Positions 5,996 through 11,058 of a stretch of DNA of 11,058 bases are shown in pieces. The translations under genes and the position numbers were made by a program. The stretch's first letter is position 1; each line of letters begins with the position of its first letter. The notes beneath the pieces were generated by a model that did no database searches, was not told the DNA's origin, and was given only the letters and a program-made list of their open reading frames with translations. Origin of the DNA: Pseudomonadota bacterium (GTDB lineage: Bacteria; Pseudomonadota; Alphaproteobacteria; Sphingomonadales; Sphingomonadaceae); the NCBI GenBank assembly GCA_023433445.1, contig JAEZCS010000069.1, positions 1 through 11,058 on the forward strand, written 5' to 3'.

Positions 5996-7939
5996 CTATC
6001 CCGCCTGCTTCACCCTGATATACCATTCGACAAGCCGTCGGACCTGCCGCTCGGTATAGCCGCGCTCGACCATGCGGGCGACGAATTCGTCATGCTTGCT
6101 GGCGGTGTCGCCATCCTTCTTCGATCCGAAGCTGATGACCGGTAGAAGGTCCTCAACCTGGCTGAACATCCGCTTTTCGATGACTTCGCGGATTTTCTCA
6201 TAAGAGGTCCAGCTGGGGTTGCGCCCATCATTGCTGGCTCGCATCCGCAGAGCGAATTTCACCACCTCGTTCCGGAAATCCTTGGGATTGGCGATCCCCG
6301 CCGGTTTCTCGGTCTTGGTCAGTTCCTGGTTGATGACTTCGCGGTCAAGCAGCTGTCCGGTGTCCGGGTCCTTGAAATCCAGATCCTCTATCCACGCGTC
6401 GGCATAGGCGACATAGCGATCGAACAGGTTCTGGCCGTAATCATTGTAGGATTCCAGATAGGCCTTCTGGATCTCATTGCCGATGAACTCGGCATAGCGC
6501 GGCGCCAGTTCGCCCTTGATGAACTCCAGATATTTGGCCTCGACGTCGGCGGGGAATTGCTCCTGCCGGACCATCTGCTCCAGCACATACATGAGGTGCA
6601 CCGGATCGGCGGCTATCTCGCTACCGTCATGGTTGAAAGTGGCCGACAGCGCCTTGAACGCAAAGCGGGTCGATGTGCCGGACATGCCCTCATCCACGCC
6701 AGCCGCATCGCGATATTCCTGAAGGCTCTTAGCGCGCGGATCGATTTCCCGCAGCATTTCGCCATCATAGACGCGCATTTTGGAATAGAGGTTGCTGTTC
6801 TCATGCTCCCGCAAGCGGGTAAGCACGGAAAAGCGCGCCAGCATGTCCAATGTCCCCGGCGCGCAAGGCGCCTTGTTCAGGTCGGACTCCCGCAGCAGCT
6901 TTTCGTACACATGCCGCTCTTCAGTCGCCTGCAGCGCGTAGGGCACCTTGATGACGTAGATGCGATCAATGAAAGCTTCATTGTTCTTGTTATTCTTGAA
7001 ATTGGCCCACTCCGATTCATTCGAATGCGCCATGATGATGCCGGTGAAGGGGATCGCACCAATATTCTCGGTGCCGATATAATTGCCTTCCTGCGTCGCC
7101 GTCAGCAGCGGGTGCAGCATCTTGATCGGCGCCTTGAACATCTCGACGAACTCAAGCATGCCCTGGTTGGCGCGATTGAGCCCGCCCGAATAGCTGTAGG
7201 CGTCGGGATCGTTCTGCGAGAGCATCTCCAGCTTGCGGATGTCGACCTTGCCAACCAGCGAGCTGATGTCCTGATTATTCTCGTCGCCCGGTTCCGTCTT
7301 CGCTATCGCGATCTGGCGCATGCGTGACGGCATCAGGCGAATGACCTTGAACTGGGAGATGTCGCCGGAAAACTCATCCAGTCGCTTGCGCGCCCAGGGG
7401 CTGATCATGCCCGTCAGGCGTCTGCGGGGGATGCTATAATTATCCTCGATGAAAGCGCCATGCTGTTCCGTATCAAAGAGGGCGAGCGGACTTTCGAAGA
7501 TAGGGCTGATCTCGTCTCCGGCTTTCAGCGCGTAGATGGGATGCGCTTCCATCAGGAACTTCAGCCGTTCGGCGAGCGAGGATTTGCCGCCGCCGACAGG
7601 ACCCAGCAGGTAAAGGATCTGCTTGCGCTCCTCCAGTCCCTGGGACGCGTGACGCAGGAAGCTGACGATATGTTCGATCGTCGGTTCCATGCCATAGAAA
7701 TTCTCGAAGCTTTTGTAGCGGCGAATGGTGCGGTTCATGAAGATCCGCCCGAGCCGCTGATCTCGGGATGTATCGACGATCTCCGGCTCGCCGATCGCCG
7801 CCAACAGGCGCTCCGGTGCTGATGCGTGCATCAGAGGATCATTGCGGCATCCCAGCAAATAATCCTCAATCGACATCTCGGCTTGACGCCGTTCGTCAAA
7901 GTTACGCGTAAAGCTCGAAAACAGTTCATTTCTCGTCAC
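5996..7939 (-). CDS. prkA: PrkA family AAA+ serine protein kinase (YeaG-like)
   Basis: The 647-residue product matches E. coli YeaG (644) end to end. PrkA proteins were described as serine kinases, and a Bacillus member has been reported to act as an ATP-dependent protease, so the true activity is open. In E. coli yeaG is a starvation gene. Visible features are Walker A GPVGGGKSS (113-121), the conserved PGDENNQDISSLVGKVDIRK block (218-237), a Walker-B-like GMLEFVEMFKAP (260-271), sensor-like AHSNESEW (304-311), and the C-terminal PrkA domain with GVDEGMSGTSTRFAFK (414-429) and PAGIANPKDFRNE (546-558). The frame is open far upstream, but the GTG at 7939 has GGGAG six bases before it and gives an N-terminus that matches the E. 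coli protein; the next ATG would cut off 21 residues. It is the first gene of the operon. Confidence 0.96.
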   Translation of the reverse strand: MTRNELFSSFTRNFDERRQAEMSIEDYLLGCRNDPLMHASAPERLLAAIGEPEIVDTSRDQRLGRIFMNRTIRRYKSFENFYGMEPTIEHIVSFLRHASQGLEERKQILYLLGPVGGGKSSLAERLKFLMEAHPIYALKAGDEISPIFESPLALFDTEQHGAFIEDNYSIPRRRLTGMISPWARKRLDEFSGDISQFKVIRLMPSRMRQIAIAKTEPGDENNQDISSLVGKVDIRKLEMLSQNDPDAYSYSGGLNRANQGMLEFVEMFKAPIKMLHPLLTATQEGNYIGTENIGAIPFTGIIMAHSNESEWANFKNNKNNEAFIDRIYVIKVPYALQATEERHVYEKLLRESDLNKAPCAPGTLDMLARFSVLTRLREHENSNLYSKMRVYDGEMLREIDPRAKSLQEYRDAAGVDEGMSGTSTRFAFKALSATFNHDGSEIAADPVHLMYVLEQMVRQEQFPADVEAKYLEFIKGELAPRYAEFIGNEIQKAYLESYNDYGQNLFDRYVAYADAWIEDLDFKDPDTGQLLDREVINQELTKTEKPAGIANPKDFRNEVVKFALRMRASNDGRNPSWTSYEKIREVIEKRMFSQVEDLLPVISFGSKKDGDTASKHDEFVARMVERGYTERQVRRLVEWYIRVKQAG

Positions 7940-7945
7940 TGACGA

Positions 7946-7950
7946 CTCCC
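7946..7950 (-). promoter_or_regulatory. Ribosome binding site deciding the prkA GTG start
   Basis: GGGAG on the minus strand lies 6 bases before the GTG at 7939. It supports a GTG start rather than the longer open frame that runs back into the antisense of the stress protein gene. Confidence 0.7.
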
Positions 7951-7970
7951 GCCGCAGTAGCCCTGTTACG

Positions 7971-7976
7971 AATATA
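7971..7976 (-). promoter_or_regulatory. Possible -10 element for the prkA operon
   Basis: TATATT on the minus strand matches TATAAT in five of six bases and lies about 31 bases before the prkA GTG, which would leave a short leader. No convincing -35 is found: at 17-base spacing the hexamer is TGTTTT. The promoter may be activator-dependent or read by another sigma factor. I looked for the alphaproteobacterial general-stress pattern (GGAAC, 16-17 bases, CGTT) and found none. Confidence 0.3.
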
Positions 7977-7988
7977 GTACGCGCGAGC

Positions 7989-8010
7989 CTGCAAAAACAG
8001 GCCCTTGCAG
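7989..8010. repeat. Inverted repeat CTGCAA-N10-TTGCAG (operator-like)
   Basis: CTGCAA at 7989-7994 and TTGCAG at 8005-8010 form a perfect 6-bp inverted repeat. A second nested pair, GCCTG (7987-7991) and CAGGC (7998-8002), could form a small hairpin around CAAAAA. A further TTGCAA stands at 8019-8024. The group sits where the -35 region of prkA would lie, so it may be a regulator site. The function is inferred only from position. Confidence 0.35.
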
Positions 8011-8176
8011 TCAGCGAGTTGCAATTTTTATTCCTGCACATCCGAATAGTTCGCAGCAAGCGACCGGCAGGCAGGCAGGATTCCGCAGCTCCGCTCAAAA
8101 CCAGGCGCTGTTCCCTGGCGATGGCCAAAGCCTCTAACAATTCCTGGCAAAAAGAGGTTATAAGGGAACAGGTTGT

Positions 8177-8189
8177 GGAACGAGGTTCC
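8177..8189. repeat. Inverted repeat GGAAC-GAG-GTTCC upstream of usp
   Basis: A perfect 5-bp inverted repeat with a 3-base centre lies about 30 bases before the stress protein ATG. A further GGAAC at 8165-8169 is one and a bit helical turns upstream (12 bases). It could be an operator or a small leader hairpin near the ribosome site; neither is proven. Confidence 0.35.
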
Positions 8190-8205
8190 GCCAGGGCAGC
8201 AGCAT

Positions 8206-8211
8206 AGGGAG
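8206..8211 (+). promoter_or_regulatory. Ribosome binding site of the universal stress protein gene
   Basis: AGGGAG lies 7 bases before the ATG at 8219. A competing ATG at 8214 is out of frame and too close to the site, so 8219 is the start. Confidence 0.7.
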
Positions 8212-8218
8212 AGATGCG

Positions 8219-9034
8219 ATGACATCCATTCTGCTTCACATCCATGACGACAGCGGCATGGAAAGCCGTTTGCAGGCGGCCTGCGATATCGCCCGAACGA
8301 CGGATGCGCATATTCATTGTGTCCAGATCACCGCCATGCCCCATCTGGTGGCGGGAGACATTTATGGCGGGGCAGCCATGGCGCCCTCGATCATGGCCGA
8401 ACTGCACGACATCGACATGCGGATGCGCGAGCGGCTGGAGCAGCGGCTTCAGCGCGAAGGCGTCAGTTGGAGCTGGCGGCACGCGGATGGTGATATCGTC
8501 AACGGGCTATTGTCAGCCTCCGGTCTGTGCGACTTCATGGTGGTCACGCTTGCCAACCGCGCCCGCCGCGCCATGAGCGATCCTTTGGATCTGGCGGCAG
8601 ACCTGGCGATAGCCGGGCGCACTCCGGTTCTGGCCGTTCCCGATGCTGCGCGGGGCGTGATGATCACGGGCCGCGCACTCGTTGCCTGGGATGGATCGCG
8701 GGAGGCTTCGGCCGCGCTCAGGCTATCGGTGCCGCTACTCAAACATGCCGGGGAAGTGCATGTTGTGACAGTGGAGGAAGTCGGCAAATATCCCTTCCCT
8801 GCGACGGACGCTCCAGAATATCTGTCCCGCCACGGCATCAAGTCGCAATTCCACACCTGGCCGCAGGACGGTCGCACGGTGGAAGCGACGTTGAAGGCCG
8901 CGATCGGCGTGCTGAAGCCGGACTGGATGGTGATGGGCGCATTTGGGCATAGCCGCTGGCGGGAACTGGTCTTCGGTGGCGTCACGCGGACGATGCTCCG
9001 CGAGGCGGAGGTGCCGCTATTGCTTGCGCACTGA
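8219..9034 (+). CDS. Universal stress protein, tandem UspA domains
   Basis: The 271-residue cytoplasmic protein contains two Usp folds, roughly 1-140 and 150-271. The second keeps the ATP-binding signature G-2x-G-9x-GG: Gly240, Gly243 and Gly253-254 in GAFGHSRWRELVFGGVT, preceded by PDWMVMG. It also has the domain start RALVAWDGSREASAALR. The first domain ends LANRARRAMSDPLDLAADLA and lacks the glycine loop, so probably only the second domain binds nucleotide. Such proteins aid survival of starvation, redox or other stress; the exact role cannot be read here. The gene is divergent from prkA across a 279-base control region, which suggests joint stress control. It stands alone: the next gene is 271 bases away and unrelated. 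Confidence 0.92.
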   Translation: MTSILLHIHDDSGMESRLQAACDIARTTDAHIHCVQITAMPHLVAGDIYGGAAMAPSIMAELHDIDMRMRERLEQRLQREGVSWSWRHADGDIVNGLLSASGLCDFMVVTLANRARRAMSDPLDLAADLAIAGRTPVLAVPDAARGVMITGRALVAWDGSREASAALRLSVPLLKHAGEVHVVTVEEVGKYPFPATDAPEYLSRHGIKSQFHTWPQDGRTVEATLKAAIGVLKPDWMVMGAFGHSRWRELVFGGVTRTMLREAEVPLLLAH

Positions 9035-9044
9035 AGGGTGCGCA
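9025..9044 (+). terminator. Hairpin across the usp stop codon, possible terminator
   Basis: TGCGCAC (9025-9031) and GTGCGCA (9038-9044) form a perfect 7-bp stem with a 6-base loop that contains the TGA stop. No T-run follows, so intrinsic termination is doubtful. It could protect the transcript end from 3' decay or work with Rho. Confidence 0.35.
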
Positions 9045-9305
9045 GCCCTCCAGTTCCGTAGAAATTACGCCAGATCGGACCTTTCCCATTGCGCGCGCGG
9101 TAACCGAAGTGCCCTCGCTGTCGACTCCCCCGACGAAGCTGGGCACCAAAGGTTAACGCGCGGCAATCTTTGCCAATCGGATCCCCTCAAATCGGCGGCA
9201 TCTCCGATCCCATGACAGTCAGGTAAAGCATAATATCCCCTGCCAAACAGGCTCTGGTCTGTCCGGGCTGCGCCATTGCGTGGACGCAAGATCAAGGGGG
9301 AATTG
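9045..9305 (+). promoter_or_regulatory. Non-coding region before the cpa operon
   Basis: About 260 bases without a credible gene in any frame; in particular no Flp pilin (short precursor with a hydrophobic helix) is present. The region must hold the cpaB promoter, but I see no clear sigma-70 pair: TAATAT (in AGCATAATATCC near 9230) lacks a -35 at proper spacing. A single TTAAC half-site (near 9152) resembles half of a CtrA box without its partner. ATCGGA and TCCGAT near 9176-9215 form a loose inverted repeat. Confidence 0.35.
9295..9300 (+). promoter_or_regulatory. Ribosome binding site of cpaB
   Basis: AGGGGG lies 5 bases before the ATG at 9306. It favours this ATG over the in-frame TTG codons at 9276 and 9303, which would add 10 or 1 residues. 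Confidence 0.7.
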
Positions 9306-10211
9306 ATGCATTTGGGGTGGAAAGCCAGGATCATGATGGTGGCGGGGACGCTGTCCGCGCTGGTCTTCCTGATGCTGGGCATGCGCGAAATGCAGCGGTC
9401 GGCCGCCGCCGAAGTGCCGCCTGCTCAATCCAGCCCACGCATTTCAGCGCAGCCGGTGGTTCTTGCCGCCGCCGCGAGGCCGATACGGACCGGTGAGACG
9501 ATTACCGCCACCATGATCCACAACGCCACGGCGGACCCGGCGCGCCATCCCGCCGCCGCAACGCCCGCCGAACTGATCGGCAAGGTCGCAACCCGTGCGA
9601 TCGCGGCAGGAGCGCTGATCCCGCGTGACGCCGTCGGTGGCGAGGAAAAGCTGGCGATCCGGGTGCCTGTCGGAATGCGCGCGATCAGCATCGACACCAC
9701 GGCGGAGATCGCCGTCGCGGGGCTGGTCCGCCCCGGTGACCGAGTAGACGTGCAGGTGGTCTATCCCGGCGCGGACGCCATCAGCGGCGCGCGCGGAGCT
9801 GGGCGCAGCCGTGCCCAGACATTGTTGCAGATGGTGCAGGTGCTTGCGGTGGGTGACGCTGTTTTGGGCACTGCGCCAGCTTCCGGTTCCAAGGATGCCC
9901 TGTCCGCAGCGCCGCCGCCCGCCCGAACCGTGACACTGGCGCTCGATCCCGAACAGGTTTCCACCCTCTCTTTGGCGAAGAGCACCGGCGCGCTCACCCT
10001 GTCGCTGCGCAATCCGGTGGACAGCGCGCAAGTCGCGGTGGCGCCTGCAAGCTCCAGGGGTGCCGATCCAACTCCGATTGCTTCGGCTGTCCCGGCACGG
10101 CCCGTGCCAGCGCCCGTACACGCCCGGCCTGCTCCCGCCCCTCGCCAGCCCATTGAACTGGTGATCGGCGACAGGCGCGAGACCATTTATTCGGGGAGCC
10201 CGCAGCGTTGA
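9306..10211 (+). CDS. cpaB: Flp/Tad pilus assembly protein CpaB (RcpC)
   Basis: CpaB is a periplasmic protein of the Flp/Tad pilus machine, anchored in the inner membrane and thought to work with the CpaC secretin. The 301-residue product has one N-terminal membrane helix (about 8-26, after WKAR). A SAF domain follows at about 51-112 (VVLAAAARPIRTGETIT to RAIAAGALIPRDAV), then the RcpC/CpaB core at about 116-236 with VPVGMRAISID, GLVRPGDRVDVQVVY, LLQMVQVLAVG and TVTLALDPEQVSTLSLAKS. A Pro/Ala-rich linker (243-282) leads to the usual ending, IELVIGDRRETIYSG. The start is the ATG with AGGGGG before it. The gene opens the pilus operon here, with no pilin or peptidase gene in front, and its TGA overlaps the cpaC start. 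SAF domains also occur in FlgA, but the neighbour and the core domain fit CpaB. Confidence 0.93.
   Translation: MHLGWKARIMMVAGTLSALVFLMLGMREMQRSAAAEVPPAQSSPRISAQPVVLAAAARPIRTGETITATMIHNATADPARHPAAATPAELIGKVATRAIAAGALIPRDAVGGEEKLAIRVPVGMRAISIDTTAEIAVAGLVRPGDRVDVQVVYPGADAISGARGAGRSRAQTLLQMVQVLAVGDAVLGTAPASGSKDALSAAPPPARTVTLALDPEQVSTLSLAKSTGALTLSLRNPVDSAQVAVAPASSRGADPTPIASAVPARPVPAPVHARPAPAPRQPIELVIGDRRETIYSGSPQR
10193..10198 (+). promoter_or_regulatory. Ribosome binding site deciding the cpaC TTG start
   Basis: GGGGAG inside the end of cpaB lies 9 bases before the TTG at 10208. The in-frame ATG at 10217 would be 18 bases away, too far for this site. Confidence 0.6.
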
Positions 10212-11058
10212 AGCCCATGCTCGCTCTTGCAGCAGCGCTTGCTGCCACCGCCCCCACCACGCTCCGCGCGCAGGAACAAAGACCTCTCGCCATCCAGCAA
10301 ACTCGCACGCTCAGCTATCCGCGTCCCATCAGGCGGATTGAGGTAGACCGCGACGATATTATTTCAGTCGCCGCGCCGACCGCCCGGTCCTTGAGCGTGA
10401 CTGGCGTCGGCGCAGGGAGTGCGACGATCAGCGTCTTCGGCCGGGACGGAACGCTGATGGCGGAAACCCTCTTTGCCGTATCGCCGACCGGCGCGACCGC
10501 AAGAGGGGCCACCACTTTCGTCAGTCCCCCCATCATCGCGGGCGAGCAGGTTGTCGCCGTCGATGTTCAGTTCGCCGCCGTGTCATCCTCTACCCTGCAG
10601 GCTCTGGGGTTCAACTTCTCGAAGCTCAGCGGCGACATTCAGGGCGCCGTCGTATCGCCCAGCAGCTTCAAGAGCGCCAGCTTCGCGCCCGGCGGCTCTT
10701 CGCTCGACGCCAGCGTGCCGCTCCAGAACGCGTTCAACCTGTTCCTGTCCGCGCCCAACCGCGGCATCAATGCAGTGCTGAGCGCGCTTTCCTCCAACGG
10801 CCTTTCAGAATTGCTGGCCCAGCCGACCCTGCTGGTCCGTTCCGGCGAACAGGCAAGCTTCCTTGCGGGAGGCGAGATTCCCGTGCCTGTCCCGCAAGCA
10901 TCGGGAACCGGCAATGCCATCTCCATCCAGTATAAGGAGTTCGGCGTCCGCCTATCCGTCACCCCCTTTGTCCTTTCCCCCAACCAGATCGTGCTGAAGA
11001 TCGCGCCGGAGGTCAGTGAACTCGACTATAACAGCGGGGTTCAGTTGCAGGGCTATGT
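10208..11058 (+). CDS. cpaC: Flp/Tad pilus secretin CpaC (RcpA), 3' end outside window
   Basis: CpaC forms the outer-membrane secretin channel of the Flp/Tad pilus. The frame is open to the window end (283 codons plus two bases). I chose the TTG at 10208: it overlaps the cpaB stop, has GGGGAG at proper distance, and adds the Lys needed for a signal peptide (residues 1-21, cut near LRA-QEQ). Residues about 25-92 are the pilus N-terminal secretin domain (RPIRRIEVDRDDIISVAAPT, then TISVFGRDGTLMAETLF). The secretin part follows: QVVAVDVQFAAVSSSTLQALGFNF, GINAVLSALSSNGLSELLAQP and the hallmark SGEQASFLAGGEIPVPV (212-228). YKEFGVRLSVTPFVLS and LKIAPEVSELD come next. The BON domain often found between the two parts seems absent. 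The rest of the secretin domain lies beyond the window. Confidence 0.93.
   Translation, partial: MKPMLALAAALAATAPTTLRAQEQRPLAIQQTRTLSYPRPIRRIEVDRDDIISVAAPTARSLSVTGVGAGSATISVFGRDGTLMAETLFAVSPTGATARGATTFVSPPIIAGEQVVAVDVQFAAVSSSTLQALGFNFSKLSGDIQGAVVSPSSFKSASFAPGGSSLDASVPLQNAFNLFLSAPNRGINAVLSALSSNGLSELLAQPTLLVRSGEQASFLAGGEIPVPVPQASGTGNAISIQYKEFGVRLSVTPFVLSPNQIVLKIAPEVSELDYNSGVQLQGY

Noticed and set aside
5079..6059. 326-codon plus-strand frame opposite yeaH
   Set aside because: Antisense shadow of a well-supported gene in GC-rich DNA, rich in His, Arg and Ala, with no recognisable domain.
6557..7327. 256-codon plus-strand frame opposite prkA
   Set aside because: Antisense shadow of the conserved PrkA core.
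4644..7939. PrkA and YeaH as CobS and CobT, the cobaltochelatase AAA+/vWA pair, because cobalamin genes lie nearby
   Set aside because: Both proteins match E. coli YeaG and YeaH end to end, sit beside spoVR, and are on the opposite strand from the cob genes. The likeness to CobS/CobT is only at the fold level.
8069..8082. GGCA tetranucleotide repeat as a phase-variation tract
   Set aside because: Only about three copies, in a non-coding stretch, too short for frequent slippage.
8121..8207. 28-aa frame MAKASNNSWQKE... just before usp, a possible leader peptide
   Set aside because: It looks protein-like, but there is no ribosome site and by my count only 13 of 28 codons end in G or C, unlike real genes here. 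Kept only as a weak possibility.
7940..8218. General-stress EcfG promoter (GGAAC, 16-17 bases, CGTT) for prkA or usp
   Set aside because: GGAAC occurs several times on both strands, but no CGTT stands at the right distance.
7940..8482. Extension of the prkA frame by 181 codons upstream of the GTG
   Set aside because: The extra stretch lies antisense to the stress protein gene, has no family match, and the GTG with GGGAG gives the normal family length.
9145..9165. CtrA box upstream of cpaB
   Set aside because: Only one TTAAC half-site is present; the partner TTAA at 7-base spacing is missing.

Overview
The window reads as GC-rich alphaproteobacterial DNA, most likely from a sphingomonad (Sphingobium, Sphingomonas or Novosphingobium type). 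This rests on the aerobic cobalamin genes (cobF belongs only to the oxygen-dependent route), the Cpa-type Flp/Tad pilus genes and the general protein style. It is an inference, since no rRNA or other marker gene is present. The DNA looks chromosomal: no IS element, integrase, tRNA, rRNA or CRISPR array was seen.

Left part (1-2724, + strand): the 3' end of a cobalamin operon, cobM (5' end outside the window), cobB and cobF. Both junctions are ATGA stop/start overlaps, so the three are one translationally coupled unit for corrin-ring methylation and side-chain amidation.

Middle (2735-7939, - strand): a stress-type operon read right to left: prkA (AAA+ PrkA family), yeaH (DUF444, von Willebrand A domain with an intact MIDAS), spoVR (SpoVR/YcgB family), then two small genes that appear to belong to the same transcript. 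The first encodes 53 aa (2957-3118), overlaps the end of spoVR and would be missed by usual length cut-offs. The second encodes 68 aa (2735-2941) and has a strong ribosome binding site directly after the stop of the first. prkA starts at a GTG with a good Shine-Dalgarno and yeaH at an internal ATG, both chosen by comparison with E. coli YeaG and YeaH. The operon meets cobF tail to tail with 10 bases between the stop codons and no clear terminator.

Right of prkA (7940-8218) is a 279-base divergent control region with two clean inverted repeats. It drives prkA leftward and, rightward, a tandem-domain universal stress protein gene (8219-9034). The pairing suggests a shared stress locus. A 7-bp hairpin straddles the stop codon of the stress gene.

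Right end (9306-11058, + strand): the start of a Flp/Tad pilus operon, cpaB followed by cpaC. cpaC starts at a TTG overlapping the cpaB stop and runs off the window. No pilin or prepilin peptidase gene precedes cpaB here, and this CpaC appears to lack the BON domain usual between its N-terminal domain and the secretin core.

The best candidate for something little described is the five-gene prkA-yeaH-spoVR-orf53-orf68 unit. The first three genes are a known but poorly understood conserved module; the two small genes at its end are the new observation.
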